Shown piece by piece: positions 1-8,602 of a stretch of 64,000 bases of DNA. Under the pieces are notes generated by a model. It saw only the letters and a list, made by a program, of their open reading frames with translations. It ran no database searches and was not told where the DNA came from. Positions within the stretch are counted from its first letter, which is position 1, and each line of letters opens with the position of its first letter. The translations under genes and the position numbers were made by a program. The stretch is from Flavobacterium weaverense (GTDB lineage: Bacteria > Bacteroidota > Bacteroidia > Flavobacteriales > Flavobacteriaceae), in the NCBI RefSeq assembly GCF_003688495.1, contig NZ_REFH01000009.1, forward strand, positions 496,001 to 560,000, written 5' to 3'.

Positions 1-1
1 A

Positions 2-1141
2 GGAGAAATGTTGTTTTCAGACTCGAATGCTGTCATAGAATTGACCATTCAGAAAAAAAGCGGATCTATTATAAATGTTGCTGTCCAAAAACAATTAATG
101 AAAGCAACGAGTAACGCAGTGTATAGTTTTATTGCGGAGCATGAGACAAAAGTGGGCTACATTAATATCCCTAGTTTTTATTCTAATTTCGACCAAGATG
201 CTATTCAAGGTTGTGCCGATGATGTGGCTAAAGAAATCATAAAACTTCAAAAAGAGAATGTAAAAGGACTAGTGCTAGACCTTCAAAATAATGGAGGTGG
301 TTCTATTGAAGAAGCCATTAAATTAGCTGGAATTTTTATAGAAAATGGACCCTTGTCTATTTTAGTTAACAACCAAAATGATCATATTATATTAGAAGTT
401 TGTAGTGAGGAAAAGACATACAAAGGTCCTATTGTCTTATTGCTAAATGGCAACTCTGCTTCTGCTAGCGAACTATTTGCATTTGCGATTCAAGATTATA
501 ATAGAGGAATATTAATTGGAAGTACGTCACTTGGAAAAGCAACGATGCAGTCTATAATAGCTTTAGATGAAAAAAATCAAAAAGATTACGTGAAAGTTAC
601 TGTTGAGAAATTCTACAAAAGCAACGGAGAAAGTCATCAGGCTAAAGGGATAATTCCAGATGTTATTCTTCCTGTTTTATTTGACAGCATAACAGCCAGA
701 GAATCTAGCTTTAAAACGGCGTTTAAAAATGAAAGAATTGCTGCAAAAATTGCTATTAATCCCTTTCCTCGTACTAATTTTCAAGAAGTAATTAAAAGAA
801 GCAATTTGCGAGTGAATTTAAACCCTATTCTTAACGAAATTATTCTAGCGAACGAAAATATAAACGAAATTTACAACACATCCAAAAAACCTACTCGACT
901 AATTTTTGAGGATGTTTTTGAAGATGTCCATGAAATAGATGCTTTATGGGGAACGGTAAAGAAAATAGTAGAAACTAAAAGCGATTTTAAAATTTCTAAC
1001 ACAGTAGAAGATACAGAGCGATTAAAAAATGATACCTATCTTCAAGATATTAACGCTTATAAAATCAAAAATATCCAAACTAGTCCCTATTTGAAGGAAG
1101 CTATAGCAATCATAAATGACTATAATAACTTGAATAAATAA
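2..1141 (+). CDS. Prc-like tail-specific (S41) protease, C-terminal part
   Basis: This is the C-terminal part of a tail-specific protease of peptidase family S41. The reading frame is already open at the window edge, and its first residues look like the last strand of a PDZ domain, so the real start lies upstream. The protease core follows: the substrate strand, the nucleophile motif SASASELFAFAIQDY (about residues 150-165 of the visible part) and the general-base lysine motif GSTSLGKATMQ. The segment VEKFYKSNGESHQAKGIIPD also resembles E. coli Prc rather than the shorter CtpA type, and the roughly 150 residues after the core fit the helical C-terminal extension of Prc. Such enzymes degrade or trim envelope proteins from the C-terminus. 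Family assignment is firm; substrates are unknown. Confidence 0.85.
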   Translation, partial: GEMLFSDSNAVIELTIQKKSGSIINVAVQKQLMKATSNAVYSFIAEHETKVGYINIPSFYSNFDQDAIQGCADDVAKEIIKLQKENVKGLVLDLQNNGGGSIEEAIKLAGIFIENGPLSILVNNQNDHIILEVCSEEKTYKGPIVLLLNGNSASASELFAFAIQDYNRGILIGSTSLGKATMQSIIALDEKNQKDYVKVTVEKFYKSNGESHQAKGIIPDVILPVLFDSITARESSFKTAFKNERIAAKIAINPFPRTNFQEVIKRSNLRVNLNPILNEIILANENINEIYNTSKKPTRLIFEDVFEDVHEIDALWGTVKKIVETKSDFKISNTVEDTERLKNDTYLQDINAYKIKNIQTSPYLKEAIAIINDYNNLNK

Positions 1142-1277
1142 TGTTTTATCAAGGTTACAAATATCCTTATTTAGTAGGTCTAAAGTTCTAAATCAGGTAA
1201 ATTTAAAATACAGCATCTAAAATCCATTACACAAGCCAATTTAATTACAGATTAAAAAAATTCTACCTTAAAAATAA

Positions 1278-1307
1278 TTGAAAAAATAACTAATAAATGT
1301 ATTTTTG
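1278..1307 (+). promoter_or_regulatory. Promoter of the YebC-family gene
   Basis: TTG at 1278-1280, a 19-base spacer and TATTTTTG at 1300-1307 match the Bacteroidota sigma-70 pattern TTG-N19-TAnnTTTG. The start codon lies 22 bases further on, which implies a very short leader. Confidence 0.6.
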
Positions 1308-1329
1308 CACTACAAAATAATAAACAGCA

Positions 1330-2043
1330 ATGGGAAGAGCTTTTGAATTTAGAAAAGGTAGAAAAATGAAACGTTGGTCAGCAATGGCTAAAGCATTCAC
1401 CAGAATTGGTAAAGATATTGTGATGGCTGTTAAGGAAGGTGGACCAAATCCTGAAGCAAATTCACGTTTAAGAGCAGTAATACAAAACTCGAAGGCTGCA
1501 AACATGCCAAAAGAGAATGTAGAGCGTGCCATCAAAAAAGCAACTGATAAAGATACAGCGAATTATAAAGAGGTTTTATTTGAAGGTTATGCACCTCACG
1601 GAATCGCACTTTTAGTTGAAACAGCTACTGATAATAATAATCGTACTGTTGCTAACGTTAGAAGTTATTTTAACAAATGTAACGGAACTATGGGAACTCA
1701 AGGTTCAGTTGAATTTATGTTTGACCACACTTGTAACTTTAGAATTCCTGCAAACGGCATGGATCCTGAAGAGCTTGAATTAGAATTAATTGATTTTGGT
1801 GCTGAAGAAGTTTTTGAAGACGAGGATGGAATTTTAATTTATGCTCCCTTTAATAGTTTTGGAACAATACAAAAGGAATTAGAACATAGAGGACTTGAAA
1901 TTCTTTCATCTGGATTTGAAAGAATTCCGCAAATTACTAAAAAACTGACAGAAGCTGAAGTTGCTGACGTAGAAAAACTAATTGAAAAATTAGAGGAAGA
2001 TGATGACGTAATGAATGTCTATCATACTATGGAAGAGAATTAA
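1330..2043 (+). CDS. yebC: YebC/PmpR family regulator (TACO1-like)
   Basis: At 237 residues this is a normal-length YebC/PmpR/TACO1 protein. The N-terminus MGRAFEFRKGRKMKRWSAMA is a close variant of the family's opening, and the first domain continues with the NMPKENVERAIKKA motif. The acidic second and third domains follow (GAEEVFEDEDGILIY, then the C-terminal LIEKLEEDDDVMNVYHTME). Family members have been described as DNA-binding regulators and, more recently, as factors that relieve ribosome stalling. Which role applies here cannot be read from the sequence. The gene stands alone behind its own promoter and is followed by a hairpin terminator. The ATG is the natural start because the conserved family N-terminus begins there. 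Confidence 0.93.
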   Translation: MGRAFEFRKGRKMKRWSAMAKAFTRIGKDIVMAVKEGGPNPEANSRLRAVIQNSKAANMPKENVERAIKKATDKDTANYKEVLFEGYAPHGIALLVETATDNNNRTVANVRSYFNKCNGTMGTQGSVEFMFDHTCNFRIPANGMDPEELELELIDFGAEEVFEDEDGILIYAPFNSFGTIQKELEHRGLEILSSGFERIPQITKKLTEAEVADVEKLIEKLEEDDDVMNVYHTMEEN

Positions 2044-2097
2044 TTTGCTTTTCGAAATAGAGATAGAAAATCAATAATTATCATTTTTAAACGGAAC

Positions 2098-2135
2098 AAA
2101 AAAGTCCTTTTTGCTTATGTAAAAGGGACTTTTTA
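2098..2135 (+). terminator. Rho-independent terminator after the YebC gene
   Basis: AAAAAGTCC-TTTT and AAAAGGGACTTTTT form a stem with one bulged base around a 9-base loop, ending in a T run. Confidence 0.75.
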
Positions 2136-2455
2136 ATTATCAATTTAGAGCCTGTTTTGTAACTTCAACTAAAGTAAAAATAGATAATCAATAAATTATT
2201 GTTTTATATTGCAACACAAAACAGCTACTATTTAGCAATAAGACGCATTTAAAAAAATTTACTTTAAATTTGATAATTACCTTATAAAAAGAATAGTCCT
2301 TTATAAAGCAAAGCGTTTTAATTGATTTATAATTGAATAGTTCTAACGATAACTAAAAAGAATTTAAGCGTAAAATGAAGAAACTATTTATTTGATACGT
2401 ATTAATTCCTAATTAAAAAACTTCGTTCTGAAGAACGTTTTAAAATATACCACCT
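2136..2455. other. Intergenic region with a palindrome before the PLP gene
   Basis: About 320 A+T-rich bases without a credible gene. The one distinct structure is the perfect inverted repeat CGTTCTGAAGAACG at 2424-2437, ending 18 bases before the start codon of the PLP enzyme. It could be an operator or a 5' leader hairpin. No clear TAnnTTTG element or Shine-Dalgarno sequence was recognised. Confidence 0.4.
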
Positions 2456-4531
2456 ATGACAAACAACATTCTTATTGAAAATCAATACAATAGAAGTAGT
2501 TTATTTGAAAAGGAAAATGTTAACTATTTAGTTCGCGTTTTAAAAAGATTTAATACTGTACCGAAAATAAATAACATAAATATAATTGCCTCAACCACTG
2601 AGCCCAATGTCTTTAAAATCATACCTAACAAAGCGATTATAATCGGTTCGGCATTTTTAAGCCAGCCCGTTTTAGCTTTGGTTTACTTAAGATACGGTAT
2701 CGAATGGCAGTTGTGGTATAAGGCTTTGCCTAGCGATAAAAAAGATACTGTTTTGTGTGATATCGCAGCACTTGAAGTAACTCGGATATTTTATAAATTA
2801 TTACCTAAAGATGATAAGGAAAAATTAAAAAATCTTGATTATCTATTAATTAATTTAATTAAAAATGAAGCCGACATACCTGAAGAATGCGGCTTGCAAC
2901 ACGAAGGATTACAAGTTTTTCATGGATTAATAACTTCAAATAATGAATGTAAAGATTCTTGGAAACCCATAATCGAAAATCTTGCAAAACCAACAGAATA
3001 TTTATTAATGGCTGGTGGTGATCTTAGATTAAATATTGACGAAATTGAACTGCTAAATAAATACGGTTGCCGTCCTTTTCCTAGACCAGATGCTTTTACT
3101 TTCGCTTCATCGACTGCATCAAGTGTCTCTAATTTTGCTTTCGATAAAACAGATAAAGTTAGAAGTATTTTAATAAATAACAGTTTAAAGAACGGTTTCA
3201 AAAAAACAACCACAGAATTTGCTGAGCTACTAAAAAATAATCTTCGAAAAATATTTAAATTAAGTGATGATTGTGAAATAATCTTTTCACCATCAGGCAC
3301 AGACTCTTCGCTTCAAATTGCAGCACTAACTCAAATTATTTCTGAAAAAGAGATCACACATATTCTAGTAGCTTCAGACGAAACTGGAAGTGGCGTAGCT
3401 TCGGCATTGAAAGGATGTCATTTTGAGAATACTACGGCATTAAATTTCCCAATTAAAAATGGTGATAGAATTGAAGGTTTTAGAGATGTTGACCTTATTA
3501 AAGTTCCTTTTAGAGATGAAAATGGTGCATTAAAATCTGCCGCCCAATTAGATGAAGAAGTTTTTAATGCTATTTCTAAAACTAATGAATTAGGCAGACA
3601 TGTAGTATTGCATACAATGGATCAATCAAAACTGGGGTATCAATCACCGAGCGATGGGTTTGTTCAAAAACTTAAAACTCTTAATAAATTATCACTGCAA
3701 GTTATTGTTGACGGCTCCCAACTTAGATTAGATCCAAAAGACATACAAAATTATCTCAGTAAAGGATATATTGTTACGATTACAGGAAGTAAATACTTTA
3801 CTGGCCCACCGTATTCTGGTGCTTTAATTTTACCTAAAAATGTAAATAAATTAATTCGCTCCGCGAAATCTAAGTTACCAAAAGGATTAACTCAATACTT
3901 CAATCACTCTGATTGGCCTATTTCATGGTCGTGTTCGAATGAGTTATCGGATGGCTATAACTATGGTTCCTACATGCGGTGGAACGCTGCCATCGTTGAA
4001 ATGGATCGATATTACAAAACACCTATTTTATATCGAAATATGGGTATTGAGATGTTCTGTAACTTTATTGAAGCTTCAGTAAAAGACGCTGGATTTTTAG
4101 AACCAATTTATAGCGACGAAACTAAATCTAAAACATATTCTAGTAAAGAATTTGGAATTAGAAACATCCGCACCATTTTTCCTTTCTTTATAGTAAAAGA
4201 TAACAACGCACTAACAGTTGATAAAGTAAAAAAATTGTACACTTTATTGAATTCTGATTTATCAGATCATTTTGAGGAGTCATCAATAGAAATAATTCGT
4301 CTTGCTGCGCAAAAATGCCATATCGGACAGGCTGTTAATGTAAAATATAGCAACGATATAGAAAGTGCTGTCTTGAGAATTAGTTTGGGTGCTAGAGTTA
4401 TTTCTGAAAGTTGGGTAAACAGAGACATCAGTCTGTTTTTCAGAAACATAGAATTACAAATGAATCAAATTACGATTATTATTAAAAAGATCGAATTAAT
4501 AATTAATACTCCTGAATTACTAGATAAGTAA
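2456..4531 (+). CDS. Unassigned PLP-dependent enzyme, fold type I
   Basis: This 691-residue protein has the signatures of fold-type-I pyridoxal-phosphate enzymes. There is a phosphate-binding turn SPSGTDSSLQIAAL (about residues 280-293), an aspartate for the pyridine nitrogen in VIVDGSQLRLDP (about 420) and a Schiff-base lysine in TGSKYFTGPPYSGALI (about 442). The first roughly 230 residues match no domain I know and make the protein much longer than usual aminotransferases (about 400 residues). They look soluble, with no signal peptide or membrane segment. The gene is monocistronic and convergent with a cysteine synthase-like gene, so a link to amino acid chemistry is possible but unproven. 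Decarboxylase, lyase and transferase roles all remain open. Confidence 0.6.
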   Translation: MTNNILIENQYNRSSLFEKENVNYLVRVLKRFNTVPKINNINIIASTTEPNVFKIIPNKAIIIGSAFLSQPVLALVYLRYGIEWQLWYKALPSDKKDTVLCDIAALEVTRIFYKLLPKDDKEKLKNLDYLLINLIKNEADIPEECGLQHEGLQVFHGLITSNNECKDSWKPIIENLAKPTEYLLMAGGDLRLNIDEIELLNKYGCRPFPRPDAFTFASSTASSVSNFAFDKTDKVRSILINNSLKNGFKKTTTEFAELLKNNLRKIFKLSDDCEIIFSPSGTDSSLQIAALTQIISEKEITHILVASDETGSGVASALKGCHFENTTALNFPIKNGDRIEGFRDVDLIKVPFRDENGALKSAAQLDEEVFNAISKTNELGRHVVLHTMDQSKLGYQSPSDGFVQKLKTLNKLSLQVIVDGSQLRLDPKDIQNYLSKGYIVTITGSKYFTGPPYSGALILPKNVNKLIRSAKSKLPKGLTQYFNHSDWPISWSCSNELSDGYNYGSYMRWNAAIVEMDRYYKTPILYRNMGIEMFCNFIEASVKDAGFLEPIYSDETKSKTYSSKEFGIRNIRTIFPFFIVKDNNALTVDKVKKLYTLLNSDLSDHFEESSIEIIRLAAQKCHIGQAVNVKYSNDIESAVLRISLGARVISESWVNRDISLFFRNIELQMNQITIIIKKIELIINTPELLDK

Positions 4532-4575
4532 AAATTGTTACGCTTTTTAAAATTGCATTGTAATAAATAATTAAA

Positions 4576-4610
4576 AATGTCCCCAAAAAGTCAAACTATT
4601 TGGGGACATT
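4576..4610. terminator. Shared hairpin between convergent genes
   Basis: AATGTCCCCAAA (4576-4587) and TTTGGGGACATT (4599-4610) form a perfect 12-bp stem between the PLP gene (+) and the cysteine synthase-like gene (-). The following T run is short, so termination efficiency is uncertain. Confidence 0.6.
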
Positions 4611-4642
4611 CTTGATTAAAAACTATACTACTCTAACCTCAG

Positions 4643-5683
4643 TTATTTTATAAATTCTATTTTTTGAACTTCCTCTTGATTAACACTATCAAAGAAACCT
4701 TGCTCATTCATCCAATCATCGCTAAAAACTTTACTCATGTATCTCGAACCGTGATCTGGAAAAATCGCAATTACATTACTGTCATCATCAAATTCGCCTT
4801 GCTCGGCATATTGCTTTATTGCTTGTAATACAGCTCCAGAAGTGTAACCCACAAATAATCCTTCTTTTTTCGTTATTTCTCTTGCCGCGTGCGCACTTTC
4901 TTCATCAGTGACTTTCATGAAGATATCGATAACATCAAAATCTGTTGCATCCGGAATTAAATTTTTACCTAAACCTTCTATTCTATAGGGATAAATCTCA
5001 TTGCTATCAAATTCTTTTGTTTCATGATATTTTTTTAACACTGAACCAAAAGCATCAACTCCAAGAACTCTAATATTTGGATTTTGTTGTTTTAAGTATT
5101 TTGCTGTTCCTGAAATAGTTCCACCAGTACCGCTACAAGCTACAAGATGTGTTATTTGTCCGTTCGTTTGCTTCCAAATTTCTGGGCCTGTAGATTTGTA
5201 ATGCGCATCAATATTTAACTGATTGAAATATTGATTAATATATACTGAACCTTTTGTTTCTTCGTGTAAACGTTTTGCAACATTGTAATAGGAACGTTCA
5301 TCATCAGCCGATACGTGCGCTGGACAAACATACACTTTAGCGCCTAAGCTTCGAAGCATATCTATTTTATCCTTTGATGATTTAGAACTAACAGCAAGAA
5401 TACAATTGTATCCTTTTATAATACTAACCATCGCTAAGCTAAAACCAGTATTGCCAGATGTTGTTTCGATTATCGTATCGCCGGGAGATAAAATTCCTCT
5501 TTTTTCAGCTTCTTCAATTATGTACAATGCAATTCTATCTTTGGACGAATGTCCAGGATTGAAAGCTTCCACCTTTGCATAGAAATTACCCTTCAACTCT
5601 TCAGTAACTTTATTTAGCTTAATAAGGGGAGTATTCCCTATTAACTCTAACACATTTTTGTAAGCGTTTATCTCTTTTTTCAT
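4643..5683 (-). CDS. Cysteine synthase / cystathionine beta-synthase-like PLP enzyme
   Basis: This is a 346-residue fold-type-II PLP enzyme of the cysteine synthase/CBS family. It opens with the family motif [11 protein letters not shown]. The PLP lysine is K48 in [11 protein letters not shown], a variant of the usual NPGGSVKDR. TSGNTG (75-80) is the substrate loop, and [15 protein letters not shown] is the phosphate-binding glycine loop. There is no C-terminal CBS (Bateman) domain. The enzyme would replace the hydroxyl or acetyl group of a serine derivative with a sulfur nucleophile, giving cysteine or cystathionine. The unusual lysine-loop sequence and lack of a linked serine acetyltransferase leave the substrate open. 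Confidence 0.8.
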   Translation of the reverse strand: MKKEINAYKNVLELIGNTPLIKLNKVTEELKGNFYAKVEAFNPGHSSKDRIALYIIEEAEKRGILSPGDTIIETTSGNTGFSLAMVSIIKGYNCILAVSSKSSKDKIDMLRSLGAKVYVCPAHVSADDERSYYNVAKRLHEETKGSVYINQYFNQLNIDAHYKSTGPEIWKQTNGQITHLVACSGTGGTISGTAKYLKQQNPNIRVLGVDAFGSVLKKYHETKEFDSNEIYPYRIEGLGKNLIPDATDFDVIDIFMKVTDEESAHAAREITKKEGLFVGYTSGAVLQAIKQYAEQGEFDDDSNVIAIFPDHGSRYMSKVFSDDWMNEQGFFDSVNQEEVQKIEFIK

Positions 5684-5751
5684 AAAAAATAGTTAGTCGT
5701 AGACAATATAATTGCAAACACGAATGTTACAAATTTAACAAAAAAAACTAA

Positions 5752-7887
5752 TTACTTTTTAATTCCTTCTAAATCTAATAAAAAGGCAAACTCTTTCGCT
5801 AATTCTTTTAATGCTTCAAAACGTCCTGAGGCTCCACCATGACCTGCATCCATATTTGTATTTAGATACAAAACAGTGTCGCTAGTTTTATGTGTTCTCA
5901 ACTTGGCAACCCATTTTGCGGGCTCCCAATATTGCACTTGTGAATCATGTAAACCAGTAGAAACATACATATTAGGGTAACTTTGCGCTTTTATGTTGTC
6001 ATAAGGTGAATATGACATCATGTAATCATAATATTTTTTGACATTAGGATTTCCCCATTCATCATATTCTCCTGTTGTAAGCGGAATAGTGTCATCTAAC
6101 ATCGTGCTCATTACATCAACAAAAGGAACTTGGGCAATCACGCCGTTGTACAATTCAGGTGCCATATTAATTACCGCTCCCATTAAAAGACCACCTGCTG
6201 AACCACCTTCAGCGTATAAATGTTTCGGTGAGGTATATTTTTGTTCTATAAGAAATTTAGAACAATCAATATAATCTGTAAATGTATTTTTCTTTTTAAG
6301 CAATTTACCATCTTCGTACCATTGTCTTCCTAAATCTTCTCCACCTCTAATGTGCGCAATTGCAAAGACAAATCCTCTATCTAAAATTGATAATCGTGTA
6401 GATGAAAAGTAAGGATCCATTGTAACTCCATAAGAACCGTAAGCATAAAGAAGTAAAGGATTATTCCCATCTTTCTTCATTCCTTTCTTGTACACCATTG
6501 AAATTGGAACTTTGGTACCATCTGTTGCGGTAGCCCAAACACGCTCTTCAACATAATTATTTTTATCAAATTTTTCGCCCAGAACTTGCTGTTCTTTCTT
6601 GATTTCCTTCTCCCTAGTCTTCATATTGAAGTCAATCACTGAAGCAGGTGTAGCAAGAGATTGATAACTATAACGCAATATATCAGTATCAAAATCAACA
6701 TTTGTTGTCGTTCCCGCACTGTAAGTTTCGCTACCAAAAGGCAAGTAATACTCCCCTTCTCCACTCCATGGCATAATACGAATGTGATTCAATCCATTTG
6801 ATCGTTCTTCAACTACAAGATAATTACTAAAAATCTCAATATCTTCAAGTAAAACATCTTCTCTGTGAGGAATGACTTCCTTCCAATTTTCTTTAGAAGT
6901 AGCACTTTCTGGTGTCTTCATCAATTTAAAGTTAGTCGCTTTATCTTTATTTGTCAAAATGTAAAACGAATCTCCAAAATGAGAAATACTATATTCTAAT
7001 CCTCTAACTCTTTTTTGAAATATTGCAAATTTTCCATCTGGTGTATCTGAATTTAATATTCTATATTCAGTAGTTAAAGTACTTCCTGAGCCAATTACTA
7101 TGTATTTTCTCGATTTTTCTTTGCCTACAGAAACGTCAAACGTATCATCTTTTTCATGAAAAACAAGTACATCAGCATTCGAGTTCGTATCTAACTTGTG
7201 TTTAAATACTTTGTCAGATCTTAATGTAACTTCGTCTTGCTTTGTGTAAAATAAAGTTTGATTATCATCAGCCCAAACTGAACTTCCAGAAGCATTCTCA
7301 ATCTTATCAGCGAATAATTCTCCAGTTTCAAGATTTTTTATTTGGATGGTATAAATACGTCTTCCTACAGTATCTAAACCAAAACTAACTAATTTATTGT
7401 CAGCGCTAACGCTCAAACCTCCTAATTGAAAGTAAGAGTGTCCTTCAGCTAATTCATTACAGTTGAATAAAATTTCTTCAGTAGCCGTAAGACTTCCTTT
7501 TTTTCTTGAATAAATAGGATAGCCTTTTCCAGTTTCAAAACGAGTGATATAATAATATCCATTATATAAATAAGGAACCGATTGATCATCTTCCTTAATA
7601 CGAGCTTTCATTTCTTCGTACAATTCTTTTTGAAAAATATTAGTATCAGCAGTCATAGCCTCGTAATAAACATTCTCCTGATTCAAATAGTCTATAACTT
7701 CGGGATTCTCTCTATCATTTAACCAGAAATAATTATCTAACCTTTTTTTATTATGTTTTTCTAATGTTTTTGGAATAATTTTAGCGACCGGAGTTTGAAT
7801 ATTTTTTGACATTTGATGTGCTTTAATTTTTGTAATTGAACCTGCAAAAATAATACAAACGCAACTTAGGAAGAGCTTATTTTTCAT
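5752..7887 (-). CDS. S9 prolyl oligopeptidase family protein (oligopeptidase B-like)
   Basis: The 711-residue protein has a signal peptide-like N-terminus (hydrophobic residues 4-22, then KAHQ), a seven-bladed propeller region (about 60-430) and a C-terminal alpha/beta hydrolase domain. The triad can be read directly: S563 in EGGSAGGLL, D648 in STGLHDSQVQYWEP and H683 in DAGHGGASGR. These motifs are those of oligopeptidase B, which cuts short peptides after basic residues; the signal peptide suggests periplasmic action. Length and domain order are normal for the family. The gene is divergent from the YbaB-like gene, with about 70 bases between starts. Specificity for basic residues is inferred from family resemblance. 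Confidence 0.88.
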   Translation of the reverse strand: MKNKLFLSCVCIIFAGSITKIKAHQMSKNIQTPVAKIIPKTLEKHNKKRLDNYFWLNDRENPEVIDYLNQENVYYEAMTADTNIFQKELYEEMKARIKEDDQSVPYLYNGYYYITRFETGKGYPIYSRKKGSLTATEEILFNCNELAEGHSYFQLGGLSVSADNKLVSFGLDTVGRRIYTIQIKNLETGELFADKIENASGSSVWADDNQTLFYTKQDEVTLRSDKVFKHKLDTNSNADVLVFHEKDDTFDVSVGKEKSRKYIVIGSGSTLTTEYRILNSDTPDGKFAIFQKRVRGLEYSISHFGDSFYILTNKDKATNFKLMKTPESATSKENWKEVIPHREDVLLEDIEIFSNYLVVEERSNGLNHIRIMPWSGEGEYYLPFGSETYSAGTTTNVDFDTDILRYSYQSLATPASVIDFNMKTREKEIKKEQQVLGEKFDKNNYVEERVWATATDGTKVPISMVYKKGMKKDGNNPLLLYAYGSYGVTMDPYFSSTRLSILDRGFVFAIAHIRGGEDLGRQWYEDGKLLKKKNTFTDYIDCSKFLIEQKYTSPKHLYAEGGSAGGLLMGAVINMAPELYNGVIAQVPFVDVMSTMLDDTIPLTTGEYDEWGNPNVKKYYDYMMSYSPYDNIKAQSYPNMYVSTGLHDSQVQYWEPAKWVAKLRTHKTSDTVLYLNTNMDAGHGGASGRFEALKELAKEFAFLLDLEGIKK

Positions 7888-7957
7888 GAATTATTATTGA
7901 TTATGTTTATGCAATTTAGTAATTTTGATTTTTAGCTATAATTTAAAAAATATAAAG

Positions 7958-8278
7958 ATGGATTTAATGGGAATGATGGGTAAACTTAAGGAAACCCAAC
8001 AAAAGATTGAGGACACAAAAAATCGTTTAGATACGGTAATGATTGATGAGCAAAGTAATGACGCTTTATTAAAAGTGACATTGACAGCAAACCGAACTAT
8101 AAAATCTATAACAATTGACGATGCCCTGCTAGAAGACAAAGACCAATTAGAAGATTATCTAATTTTAGTTTTAAACAAAGCAATAGAGAAAGCTACAAAT
8201 GTAAATGCAGCAGAAATTGACGCAGTTACTAAAATGGATATGCCAATGATTCCTGGAATGGAAGATCTATTTAAATAA
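7958..8278 (+). CDS. YbaB/EbfC family nucleoid-associated protein
   Basis: A 106-residue protein of the YbaB/EbfC type. The N-terminus [20 protein letters not shown] gives the long helix, followed by the strand region [19 protein letters not shown] and a C-terminal helix ending in [12 protein letters not shown], which is typical of the family. These small dimers bind DNA and coat nucleoids. The frame is open upstream to a TTG at 7925, but the ATG at 7958 places the start where the family begins, and I prefer it. A strong terminator follows. The usual partners dnaX and recR are not adjacent. Confidence 0.85.
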   Translation: MDLMGMMGKLKETQQKIEDTKNRLDTVMIDEQSNDALLKVTLTANRTIKSITIDDALLEDKDQLEDYLILVLNKAIEKATNVNAAEIDAVTKMDMPMIPGMEDLFK

Positions 8279-8334
8279 AAGCAGAAAAGTTAAATGGTAA
8301 TATAACTATTGATCAATACTGTAATTAATCAAAA

Positions 8335-8374
8335 ACTTCAGAAGAGATAATTATTTCTTCTGAAGTTTTTTTTT
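8335..8374 (+). terminator. Terminator after the YbaB-like gene
   Basis: ACTTCAGAAG (8335-8344) pairs with CTTCTGAAGT (8357-8366), followed by an uninterrupted T run. Confidence 0.85.
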
Positions 8375-8602
8375 GAATTAAATCCTTAATGCGCAAATCA
8401 GCGCAAATTTTGCTTTGCAAATTCAATAGTCTATAGTTTACAAGTACTGGTAAGTCAATACAGATGACCTTGTAAATTAGCTATCCGTAAAGAATTTTAT
8501 TTTTTTTTATTTTTTTTTCAAAACTAGGGGTAACAAAAATCATGTTTGGTTTATATTGTTCTATAACCAACAAATTAATGTTAAAAACTAAAAATTAAAA
8601 TT
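8375..8602. other. Intergenic region before the OmpA-like gene
   Basis: A+T-rich spacer with no gene. It holds two imperfect GCGCAAAT repeats (near 8391-8406) and a long T-rich stretch at 8497-8520. The OmpA-like gene's promoter must lie here, but no clean TAnnTTTG match was recognised. Confidence 0.3.

Noticed and set aside
8490..8525. T-rich stretch before the OmpA-like gene considered as a terminator
   Set aside because: There is no stem before the T run, and the YbaB-like gene already has a good terminator at 8335-8374.
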